Source: an uncultured Bacteroidales bacterium
GTDB lineage: Bacteria; Bacteroidota; Bacteroidia; Bacteroidales; Bacteroidaceae
Direction: 5' to 3'
NCBI GenBank assembly: GCA_902760345.1
Contig: CACWFY010000021.1
Location: 1-55,235 of the forward strand
DNA: 55,235 nt
Positions 25,407-34,498 of this stretch are shown piece after piece. Below the pieces are notes generated by a model. That model did not search any database, was not told the DNA's origin, and saw only the letters and a program-made list of their open reading frames with translations. The position numbers and the translations under genes are program-made. Each line of letters opens with the position of its first letter. The stretch's first letter is position 1.

Positions 25407-28400
25407 ATGAATACTACCATCGTTTCGTTGTTTCGCCAGCAAGTCCAGGCAACACCCCATCACGTTGCAGTTGTCTATAAGGACAAGAAGTTTACCTATG
25501 CCGAGGTTGATGAGATTAGCGACCGCATTGCAGGATATATAGCGTCTAAGGGCTTAGGCGTTGAGGATGTCGTCTCTATTCTGATTCCCCGTTGTGAGTG
25601 GATGGCTATTGCCTCGCTGGGTGTGCTGAAGGCAGGCTGTGCCTACCAACCGCTGGACCCCAGTTATCCACGAGAGCGCCTGAGCTTCATGATGCAGGAT
25701 GCCAATGCGAAGATGCTGATAGCCGACGAGGAGCTGCGACCCATCGTCGACGAGTATCAGGGCGAGGTGCTGTTGACCAAAGACATTCGGAATATCGAAA
25801 CCTCGAGACTTCGAGACTTCGATGTAAAGCCCGACAATCTTTTCATCCTGCTCTATACCTCTGGCTCGACGGGCGTGCCGAAGGGGGTGATGCTCGAGCA
25901 CAGGAATCTGGTGGTGTTCTGCGACTGGTATCGCCGCTACTATGACCTGCAGCCTGGTGACCACGTGGCTGCCTATGCCAGCTATGGTTTTGATGCCTGT
26001 ATGATGGATATGTATCCTGCGCTGACGACAGGTGCTACGGTCTATATCATTCCTGAGGAGATTCGCCTGGACCTTATCGCTCTGAACGATTATTTCGAGG
26101 CGAACCATATCACCCATGCCTTTATGACCACGCAGGTGGGTTGCCAGTTTGCCGAAATGGACAACCACTCGCTGAAACACCTCTCTGTGGGTGGAGAGAG
26201 CTTTATTCCTGTGGAGCCTCCCACGTACTTCCAGTTATATAACGCCTATGGTCCTACGGAGTGTACCATTTTCTCGACGATATATCCTGTAAGGCGGTAT
26301 GAGAAAAACACACCTATCGGCAAGCCGCTCGATGCTCTACGCCTCTATGTGGTTGACCAGCAAGGAAAGCTGGTGGAGAACGGGCAGGAGGGTGAACTTT
26401 GGATCAGTGGTCCGCAAGTGGCTCGTGGCTACCTGAACCGACCAGAGCAAAACGCTCAGGCATTTACTACGAATCCTTTTATTTTTGATGGGGCTCATGG
26501 GGCTAATGAGACTAATGGGGCTCATGGGAATAGTCCCTACTCTCGCTGCTACCGCACGGGTGATATTGTTCGCTTGCTTCCAGACGGTAATCTGCAGTTC
26601 ATTGGTCGTCGCGACGGACAGGTGAAGATTCGCGGTTTCCGTATTGAGATGCGTGAGGTGGAAGGTGTTATTAAAGAATTCCCTGGCATTAAGGACGTCA
26701 CAGTGCAAGCCTTTGATGAGGAAGGTGGCGGTAAGTTCATTGCCGCCTATATCGTAAGTGATGAGCAGATAGACATCGATGCGCTGAACGACTTCATCTT
26801 GGAACGGAAACCACCCTATATGGTGCCTGCAGCAACGATGCAGATTGAGGGTATTCCCTTGAACCAGAATCAGAAGGTCGATAAACGGGCGCTGCCAAAG
26901 CCGGAGAAAAGGCAGGGAGCTGGAAGTTTTGAGATGAAAGCACCACAAAACGACCTGCAGCGGGAATTGATGGAGATGATTGGAAAGATTATCCACTGCA
27001 CGGAGTTCGGCATCGACACGCCCCTCCGCTATGTCGGCCTGACCTCCATCTCGGCCATCCGTTTGGCAGCAACAGCCTTTAAACAATATGGTGTGGTGCT
27101 GGATTCTAAGAATCTGGTGAAGGAGGCCACGGTACTGATGATAGAAGAGGTTATTAATAGTACAACCGCTACAACCCAGAAGAGCGTTAAAGAAGTGACG
27201 GTGGCCCCGCTCTCTTTCTCGCAGACTGGTGTCTATGTAGATTGCATCAACAATCCTGAAGACACGCAGTACAATATCCCTTGGGTGTTGGGTTTTCCTG
27301 TTGACACTGACACAGAACAGTTGCGCCAGGCGATACAAACCGTCTTAGAGGCTCATAAGCATATCTTTGTACGTTTCGAGGCAGAAGGCGATGATATTTT
27401 GCAACGCTATAGCCCCGTAACCCTCGACATTCCCGTCATGACGCTTACCGACAGTCAGTTGGCTGAGCACAAGAAGGTTTTTGTAAGACCATTCGATTTG
27501 GGTAAGGACGTGCTATGCCGCATAGAGATTGTCAAGACAGAACGTGGCGTGTTCCTGTTGCTGGATATCCATCACCTGGTGTTTGACGGCAGTTCCTTGG
27601 ACTTGTTTATCGTACAGCTTTGCGATGTGATGGAAGGTCGGACGGTGGAAGTTGAGACCTATACCCATTTGAATCATGCTGCCGATGAACAGCAAGAATC
27701 TATTGAGACCCATAAGGCCTACTATGACCGTTTGTTAGGCGCCTGTGAGGGAGCTACAGAATTGACTGCCGACCTGCCTACACCCCATGAGTGCGAGAAG
27801 TCGGCAGAAGTGTATCGCCCCTTTGATATGGCCGCTGTCGAACAGTTCTGCCGTGAGCACCCTGTGACACCAGCTCACCTGACGTTGGCAGCCACGCTGT
27901 TGGTCTTTGCCCGCTTTACAGGCAATGAAGACTTGTATATCAGCACCGTCAGCAGCGGACGCAGCAATATCCGCATCCAGAACACCTTTGGTATGTTCGT
28001 GAATACGTTGCCGTTTGCCGCAAAACTCACTGACGGAAGTGTGATAGACTTTATCAAGGATGTCAGCCAGCGTTTCGATGAGGCCATGCAGCATGAGCAG
28101 TATCCCTTTGCCCGTATTGCTGCCGATTATGGTTACACGCCTGAACTGGCCTTCGCCTATCAGTTGGGAATGGTGACCCGCTATATGCAGAACGGTCGCG
28201 AGGTGAGCGTTGAGAGCCTCGAGGCTGGTGCGCCTAAGTTCCGAATGATTGTGCGCATCGAGATTCACGATGGACAGCCTTGTGTTGTGACAGAATATGA
28301 CGACGGCCAATACAGCGAGATGTTGGTAACCCAACTCTCCGAGTCCATTGTTAACGTGCTGAAGGTCTTCATCAACCAGCCGCAGGCACGACTGACCGAT

Positions 28401-31400
28401 GTCTCGCTGCTGTCGCAAGAACAGACGGCATTGCTGGACTCCTTCAACCAGACCGACGTGCCGTACGACGATAGCCAGACCATCGTGTCGCTATTCCGTC
28501 AGCAAGCGAAAGAAACTCCCGATAACATAGCAGTAGTATACAAAGACACTCGACTGACCTACCGCGAGGTGGATGAGATAAGCGACCGCATTGCAGGAGC
28601 TATCGCTGGCAAAGGGCTTGGGGCCGAAGACATTGTTTCTGTTTTGATTCCCCGTTGCGAATGGATGCCTATTGCCTCGCTAGGCGTGCTAAAGGCTGGC
28701 TGTGTCTATCAGCCGCTGGACCCCAGTTATCCACGAGAGCGCCTGAACTTCATGATGCAGGATGCCAATGCGAAGATGCTGATAGCCGACGAGGAGCTGC
28801 GACCCATCGTCGACGAGTATCAGGGCGAGGTGCTACTGACAAAGGATATTCGAAATATCGAAACTTCGAGACTTCGAGACATCGATGTAAAGCCTGACAA
28901 TCTTTTCATCCTGCTCTATACTTCCGGCTCGACGGGCGTGCCCAAAGGTTGCCAGTTGATGCATTCCAACTTGGTGGCTTTTATCCACTGGTATCATCGT
29001 TATTTTGACCTCCAAGTTTCGGACAGGGTGACGGCATATGCCAGTTACGGCTTTGACGCCAATATGTTTGACACATATCCCGCCTTGACTCGTGGTGCTA
29101 CGGTATATATCATTCCAGAAGAGATACGTCTTGACCTGATAGCCATGAATGAGTATTTCGAACAGGAGCATATCACCCATGCCTTTATGACGACTCAGGT
29201 GGCCTATCAGTTTGCAACCACCATCGAAAACCACTCACTGAAGCATTTCACGACAGGTGGCGAGAAACTCGCCTCTCTCACACCGCCGAAGGGCTATCAA
29301 CTGCATAACGCCTATGGACCCACAGAGACTACAATCCTTGAAACCTGTTATAAGGTGGATCAGGAGCAGAAGAACATTCCTATTGGTAAGGCAATCGACA
29401 ACATGCGCTTGTATATTGTCGATTCACATGGTCATCGTTTGCCGGCAGGTGCTGTTGGTGAACTGTGGGCCAGTGGTCCGCAGGTGGGACGAGGCTATCT
29501 GAACCGTCCTGAGAAAACAGCGGAGGTCTTTGTTAAGAATCCGTTTGTTTCTGATGGGGCTCATGGGACAAATGGGGCTCATGGGAATAGCCCTCATTCC
29601 CGCTGCTATCGCACTGGCGATATCGTGCGCTATCTGCCTGATGGCAATATCCAGTTTGTGGGACGTCGCGACGGACAGGTAAAGATTCGCGGCTTCCGTA
29701 TCGAACTGAAAGAGGTGGAGAGTGTCATTCGTGAATTCCCCGCTGTCAAGGATGCTACCGTGCAAGCCTTCGATGCTGAAGATGGCAGTAAGTTCATTGC
29801 GGCTTACGTCGTCAGCGACGAGCAGATAGATGTTGAGGCGTTGAACAATTTCATCCTCGACCAAAAGCCACCCTATATGGTGCCTGCTGTGACCATGCAG
29901 ATTGAAAGCATTCCTCTGAATCAGAATCAGAAAGTGGACAAGCGTGCATTGCCTAAGCCCGTTCTGTCCGTTGCGACTCAGTCGCAACAGACAGTGGTGG
30001 CACCGATGAATGTGTTGGAGCAGGAGCTGCATGAGATGATTGCCGGCGTCGTCAATCACAGCGATTTCGGCATTACGACCATTCTTGGGTATGCAGGATT
30101 GACCTCTATTACTGCCATCAAGTTGGCGGTCCTGGTGAACAAACGCTTTGGCGTTACACTCAACTCGAAAAGCCTGGTGAAGAGTGGAACGTTACAAAGC
30201 ATAGAGAATGAGATTCTGAAAGGGTTTATGGGTCAAGATTCTAACTCTCTCACTCTCTCACCTTCTCATCCTCTCACCTCCACACCCTCTCACCTCAATG
30301 CTGCACCCCTCAGTTTTGCCCAACAGGGCGTATATACCGAGTGCCAAGCCAATCCTAATACGGTTCAATATAATATACCTCATGCACTCCGATTCCCAAA
30401 GGGTGTTGACGCAGCGCAGCTTGCCAATGCCATACGCAAGGTCGTCGACAGTCATCCATACATTTTGTGTCACTTTGTGGCTGGCGCTGACGACGAGATT
30501 GTACAGGAGCCGATGCCTGACTATACGCTTGACATTCCCGTCAAGACCATGACGGCTGATGAACTCGAAGCCTATAAGAAGACCTTCGTGCGCCCCTTTG
30601 ATTTAGAGAAAGGCCCCTGTGTGCGGTTTGAGATTATCCGTACTGACGAGCTGACGCTATTGGCCGACATGCACCACCTGGTCAGCGACGGTGCTTCCAT
30701 CGACCTCTTTATCACGCAGCTCTGTAGTGTGCTCGACGGCTTACCCATTGAGCAGGAGGACTACACCTATTATGATTTCGTACGTGACGAGGAGATAACC
30801 CCAGAGACAGAGCGTTTCTTCGAGCAGCAGATGGCAGAGGTCGATGAGCCCACGCAACTCATTCCCGATGTGTTTGTTCAAAATCTGCCGCACATCCAGC
30901 ATAACGTGGCTGTTTCCACCGACCTCCAGGCAGTCAAGGAATTTGCCCAGAAGAACGACATCACGCCTGCTGCTGTTTATCTTGGCGCATGTTTTATCAC
31001 CTTTGGTCGTTTCGTATGCGAAGACTTAGTATCCATCGTTACCGTGTCAAACGGAAGGAGTAATATGAAGGTGTGGAACACGATGGGTATGTTTGTCAAT
31101 ACGTTACCACTTGTGATGACGCTCGACCATCATGAAAAGACAACCGACTTCCTGCGCCGTGTGTCTCAGAACTTCTCAGACACCATCGAGCACGAGAACT
31201 ACCCTTTTGCACGTATCGCCAGCCGTTATGACTTCCATCCTCAGGCATCCTACACCTATCAGATAGGAGTCATTAACGACTATAATACCAAATACGGTAA
31301 GATGGAGATGGAGCCCTTGTCGTTGGATATTGCCAAATTGCCCGTTGCAGTATATATCGAAGGCAGTGAGGAGAACGCTGTCATCAAGGTGGATTACGAC

Positions 31401-34400
31401 TCTTCCATGTACAGTGCTGAAATGATGACGGGACTGGCTGAGAGCATCAGGAATGCTGCTCGTGGACTGCTTGTCAGCGACAACGTGTCGGACATAAGCC
31501 TGACGGATGAGAAGCAGTGGAAAGTACTCGACAGCTTCAACAAACCGTGGGATTTGGACTATGACATGAGCGACTCTGTTGCCACGCGCTTCAAGAAGAT
31601 TGTCGCCGAGAATCCTGATAAGCTCGCGGCGGTATTCAAAGATAAGGCATATACCTATCAAGAGCTGGATGACCTGACCGACCGTCTGGCAGCAAAGATT
31701 TACAAGATTGGCTGTGAGGTAACCGGCAAGACCGACCTCAAAGAAGAAGTAGCAGCCATCATCCTGCCCAGAAACGAGCAGACCATTATCCTGCCTCTGG
31801 CTGTGGTCAAGGCAGGTATGGGTTATGAGCCCCTCGATCCAAGCTACCCGAAGGAGCGTCTGAACTTCATGGTGAAGGATGCCGCCATCAGTCTGCTGAT
31901 AGCCGATGATGGTCTTTCCGACGTGGTCGATGAATATCAGGGCCGGGTGGTCACCGTCAGTGAGCTATACGATATGCCTGTTCCCGACGGTTTACCCGTC
32001 GGCCCCAAGCCCGACAGTCTGTTTATCATGCTCTATACCTCTGGCTCTACAGGTGCCCCCAAGGGATGCCAGATTGAGAACCGCAATATTGTGGCTTACG
32101 CCCACGGCATGCGTCACACCTTCTATACGAAGAATGATATTGTAGCCGCTTATGCCTCGTTCAGCTTCGACGTGAATATGGCAGATGTGTTCTGTAGCCT
32201 CTTGGTAGGAGCCACCGTTAACCTGGTGCCCGAGGAAGACCGCATGGATCTGGGGCGCTTGGCGGCATACTTCGACCAGGCAGGCATCACGACGCTGTTG
32301 CTTACGACGCAGGTCGGTGTGCAGTTCGCACAGAACTATCCCCACCAGAAGACGCTCAGACTATTGATTATAGCTGGCGAGAAATGTCCCGCTATCGACC
32401 CCTCGGCTATCGACTATCCTATTGCCAACGGCTATGGTCCCACAGAGAACTGCTGTGGTGTCAGCGTCTTCCCCATCAAGCAGTGGGAGCCGAACATTCC
32501 TATCGGACAACCGATACCAACCATTCATGCGTATGTGTTGGATAAGACGAACCACCGCCTGCCGGCAGGTGCGGCAGGCGAGTATTGCTTGTCTGGACCG
32601 CAGACGAGTCGTGGCTACCTGAACCGTCCCGATAAGACCGCCGAGGCCTATCAAGACTGCCCGTTCAACGAGTTCCGCATGTATCATACAGGCGACATCG
32701 TCCGCTACCGTCAGAACGGCGATGTGGAGTTTGTTGGTCGTAAAGACGGACAGGTGAAAATCCGTGGCTTCCGTATCGAGACGAAAGAGGTAGAAACCGT
32801 TATCCGTGGTTTCGAAGGTGTTAAGGATGTTACCGTCCAGGCCTATGACTATGAGAGTGGTGGAAAATATCTGGCAGCCTTCGTTGTTGGCGACGGCACG
32901 ATTGATACCGATGCAGTCGCTGCATATGTGAAGAGCCAGAAGCCTGCCTATATGGTGCCGGCTGTCATCATGCAGATTGACCAGATTCCGCTAACGGTAA
33001 ATATGAAAGTAGACAAGAAGGCACTGCCCAAGCCAGAACGGAAAGCTGCCGACTACGTGGCTCCTGCCAACAAGACCGAGGAAGACTTCTGCAGCATCTT
33101 CGGTAGTGTTCTGGGTGTCGACCGCGTCAGTGCTGAAGCCGACTTCTTCGAAATCGGTGGTAGCTCTATCCTCGCCATGAAGGTGGTCATCGCTGCCGAG
33201 AAAGCAGGCTATAGCATTGTCTATAACGATGTGTTCAGCTACACCACTCCGCAAGCAATGGCAGAATTCCTGGGTGCCAGCACACCGCAGCAGACAAACA
33301 CCGACGGCTACGACTACGCTCAGATTCACGAACTGCTCTCACATAACACCATCGAGGCTTTCCGCAGTGGCAAACATCATGCCATCGGTGATGTGCTGTT
33401 GACAGGAGCCACAGGCTATCTTGGCAGTCACGTGCTTCATGAACTGATAGTGAACCATAGTGGTAAGATATTCTGTTTCGTTCGCCCAGGAAAAGAAAAG
33501 AGTGCACTTGATCGCCTAAAAGAAATGCAACGATACTATTTCGGTGAGGAATGGGATCATTCTCGTGTTGTCGTCATCGAGGGCGATGCCACTGATCCCG
33601 CTTCGCTGGAGCGTTTTGAGGCGCCTCACAGCGGTATGACGGTCGTCAACTGTGCTGCCAGCGTCAAGCATTTTGCTAAGGGCAACGAGATAGAACGCGT
33701 GAATGTCGAGTCGGTGAAGAATCTGACGGCATGGTGCGAGCGCTGCGATGCGCGTTTGCTACATATCTCCACCGGCAGCATCATGGGTAGTCGTAAAAAC
33801 GGTCTGCCGCCTGTGGACTATCAGTTTACCGAACATGTGTTGTATGCGGGACAGGAACTGAATGCCAACCAATATGTCCACTCCAAGTTCATGGCCGAGC
33901 GGCATATCTATGAGGAAATACTGAAGCATGGCCTGAAAGCGAAGGTATGCCGTGTAGGCAATCTCGCACCCAGGTTTGGCGATGGTGAATTCCAAATCAA
34001 TTATCAGACCAATAGTTATATGAATACGCTCAAAGCCTTCCGTACTATTGGTGTTATCGGCTATGACGATCTGAATGTTGAGACGGAATTCTCACCCATA
34101 GACTGTGTGGCAAAGGCCGTTCTGACCTTGGCTCAGACGCCTGATGACTGTGTGTGCTTCCAGCCGCTCAATCCGCACCGGCCGTTAATGGGCGACATTA
34201 TCCACGCTATGAACGACATGGGCTACAGCATCCGAGGTGCTGAGAATGAGGAGGTGGCTGACGCACTCCAGCAAGCGCTGGCTGACGAAAAGACCAATGC
34301 AGCGGTGAGCAGTCTGATAGCCTACAATAGTAATGATGGTAGTCAGGAGATAGGATTAGACAGTCTTGACATCACGTACACATCAAGTATCTTAGAGCGT

Positions 34401-34487
34401 TTGGGATTCTCATGGCCAGAAACGGGCAGGGCCTATATTCGCCGCTTCCTTGAAAAGTTGAATGAAAAAGGATTTTTCAATGCATAA
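25407..34487 (+). CDS. Three-module nonribosomal peptide synthetase with terminal reductase (A-T-C-A-T-C-A-T-R)
   Basis: A 3026-aa assembly line. A1 spans about 1-500 (YTSGSTGVPKG), T1 has its phosphopantetheine Ser in GLTSIS near 546, and C1 has HHLVFDG near 721. A2 (motif near 1170) and T2 (GLTSIT near 1564) follow, then C2 (HHLVSDG near 1756), A3 (near 2209) and T3 (GGSSIL near 2584). The thioester reductase has TGATGYLGSH near 2667, a catalytic S/T in STGS and YVHSK (YxxxK) near 2821. No epimerase, methylase or starter C domain is seen. Specificity residues aligned by eye to GrsA (235, 236, 239, 278, 299, 301, 322, 330, 331, 517) read DAMQSGAIFK, DAFQTGAILK and DVAQIAGCGK; all keep Asp235, so alpha-amino acids are expected. 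The product should be a tripeptide released as an aldehyde or alcohol. Confidence 0.95.
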   Translation: MNTTIVSLFRQQVQATPHHVAVVYKDKKFTYAEVDEISDRIAGYIASKGLGVEDVVSILIPRCEWMAIASLGVLKAGCAYQPLDPSYPRERLSFMMQDANAKMLIADEELRPIVDEYQGEVLLTKDIRNIETSRLRDFDVKPDNLFILLYTSGSTGVPKGVMLEHRNLVVFCDWYRRYYDLQPGDHVAAYASYGFDACMMDMYPALTTGATVYIIPEEIRLDLIALNDYFEANHITHAFMTTQVGCQFAEMDNHSLKHLSVGGESFIPVEPPTYFQLYNAYGPTECTIFSTIYPVRRYEKNTPIGKPLDALRLYVVDQQGKLVENGQEGELWISGPQVARGYLNRPEQNAQAFTTNPFIFDGAHGANETNGAHGNSPYSRCYRTGDIVRLLPDGNLQFIGRRDGQVKIRGFRIEMREVEGVIKEFPGIKDVTVQAFDEEGGGKFIAAYIVSDEQIDIDALNDFILERKPPYMVPAATMQIEGIPLNQNQKVDKRALPKPEKRQGAGSFEMKAPQNDLQRELMEMIGKIIHCTEFGIDTPLRYVGLTSISAIRLAATAFKQYGVVLDSKNLVKEATVLMIEEVINSTTATTQKSVKEVTVAPLSFSQTGVYVDCINNPEDTQYNIPWVLGFPVDTDTEQLRQAIQTVLEAHKHIFVRFEAEGDDILQRYSPVTLDIPVMTLTDSQLAEHKKVFVRPFDLGKDVLCRIEIVKTERGVFLLLDIHHLVFDGSSLDLFIVQLCDVMEGRTVEVETYTHLNHAADEQQESIETHKAYYDRLLGACEGATELTADLPTPHECEKSAEVYRPFDMAAVEQFCREHPVTPAHLTLAATLLVFARFTGNEDLYISTVSSGRSNIRIQNTFGMFVNTLPFAAKLTDGSVIDFIKDVSQRFDEAMQHEQYPFARIAADYGYTPELAFAYQLGMVTRYMQNGREVSVESLEAGAPKFRMIVRIEIHDGQPCVVTEYDDGQYSEMLVTQLSESIVNVLKVFINQPQARLTDVSLLSQEQTALLDSFNQTDVPYDDSQTIVSLFRQQAKETPDNIAVVYKDTRLTYREVDEISDRIAGAIAGKGLGAEDIVSVLIPRCEWMPIASLGVLKAGCVYQPLDPSYPRERLNFMMQDANAKMLIADEELRPIVDEYQGEVLLTKDIRNIETSRLRDIDVKPDNLFILLYTSGSTGVPKGCQLMHSNLVAFIHWYHRYFDLQVSDRVTAYASYGFDANMFDTYPALTRGATVYIIPEEIRLDLIAMNEYFEQEHITHAFMTTQVAYQFATTIENHSLKHFTTGGEKLASLTPPKGYQLHNAYGPTETTILETCYKVDQEQKNIPIGKAIDNMRLYIVDSHGHRLPAGAVGELWASGPQVGRGYLNRPEKTAEVFVKNPFVSDGAHGTNGAHGNSPHSRCYRTGDIVRYLPDGNIQFVGRRDGQVKIRGFRIELKEVESVIREFPAVKDATVQAFDAEDGSKFIAAYVVSDEQIDVEALNNFILDQKPPYMVPAVTMQIESIPLNQNQKVDKRALPKPVLSVATQSQQTVVAPMNVLEQELHEMIAGVVNHSDFGITTILGYAGLTSITAIKLAVLVNKRFGVTLNSKSLVKSGTLQSIENEILKGFMGQDSNSLTLSPSHPLTSTPSHLNAAPLSFAQQGVYTECQANPNTVQYNIPHALRFPKGVDAAQLANAIRKVVDSHPYILCHFVAGADDEIVQEPMPDYTLDIPVKTMTADELEAYKKTFVRPFDLEKGPCVRFEIIRTDELTLLADMHHLVSDGASIDLFITQLCSVLDGLPIEQEDYTYYDFVRDEEITPETERFFEQQMAEVDEPTQLIPDVFVQNLPHIQHNVAVSTDLQAVKEFAQKNDITPAAVYLGACFITFGRFVCEDLVSIVTVSNGRSNMKVWNTMGMFVNTLPLVMTLDHHEKTTDFLRRVSQNFSDTIEHENYPFARIASRYDFHPQASYTYQIGVINDYNTKYGKMEMEPLSLDIAKLPVAVYIEGSEENAVIKVDYDSSMYSAEMMTGLAESIRNAARGLLVSDNVSDISLTDEKQWKVLDSFNKPWDLDYDMSDSVATRFKKIVAENPDKLAAVFKDKAYTYQELDDLTDRLAAKIYKIGCEVTGKTDLKEEVAAIILPRNEQTIILPLAVVKAGMGYEPLDPSYPKERLNFMVKDAAISLLIADDGLSDVVDEYQGRVVTVSELYDMPVPDGLPVGPKPDSLFIMLYTSGSTGAPKGCQIENRNIVAYAHGMRHTFYTKNDIVAAYASFSFDVNMADVFCSLLVGATVNLVPEEDRMDLGRLAAYFDQAGITTLLLTTQVGVQFAQNYPHQKTLRLLIIAGEKCPAIDPSAIDYPIANGYGPTENCCGVSVFPIKQWEPNIPIGQPIPTIHAYVLDKTNHRLPAGAAGEYCLSGPQTSRGYLNRPDKTAEAYQDCPFNEFRMYHTGDIVRYRQNGDVEFVGRKDGQVKIRGFRIETKEVETVIRGFEGVKDVTVQAYDYESGGKYLAAFVVGDGTIDTDAVAAYVKSQKPAYMVPAVIMQIDQIPLTVNMKVDKKALPKPERKAADYVAPANKTEEDFCSIFGSVLGVDRVSAEADFFEIGGSSILAMKVVIAAEKAGYSIVYNDVFSYTTPQAMAEFLGASTPQQTNTDGYDYAQIHELLSHNTIEAFRSGKHHAIGDVLLTGATGYLGSHVLHELIVNHSGKIFCFVRPGKEKSALDRLKEMQRYYFGEEWDHSRVVVIEGDATDPASLERFEAPHSGMTVVNCAASVKHFAKGNEIERVNVESVKNLTAWCERCDARLLHISTGSIMGSRKNGLPPVDYQFTEHVLYAGQELNANQYVHSKFMAERHIYEEILKHGLKAKVCRVGNLAPRFGDGEFQINYQTNSYMNTLKAFRTIGVIGYDDLNVETEFSPIDCVAKAVLTLAQTPDDCVCFQPLNPHRPLMGDIIHAMNDMGYSIRGAENEEVADALQQALADEKTNAAVSSLIAYNSNDGSQEIGLDSLDITYTSSILERLGFSWPETGRAYIRRFLEKLNEKGFFNA
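26488..26532. repeat. 9-bp tandem repeat in the first A domain
   Basis: Five 9-mers: ATGGGGCTC, ATGGGGCTA, ATGAGACTA, ATGGGGCTC, ATGGGAATA. They encode DGAHGANETNGAHGNSP, a low-complexity loop before the YRTGD motif. Confidence 0.85.
29554..29589. repeat. 9-bp tandem repeat in the second A domain
   Basis: Four 9-mers (ATGGGGCTC, ATGGGACAA, ATGGGGCTC, ATGGGAATA) at the equivalent place of A2, encoding DGAHGTNGAHGNSP. The third A domain has no such insert. Confidence 0.85.
30247..30296. repeat. 8-bp tandem repeat between T2 and C2
   Basis: Six 8-mers around CTCTCACC (CTCTCACT, CTCTCACC, TTCTCATC, CTCTCACC, TCCACACC, CTCTCACC) encode an S/T/P-rich linker, LTLSPSHPLTSTPSHL. Confidence 0.8.
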
Positions 34488-34498
34488 TTGCCAGACAG

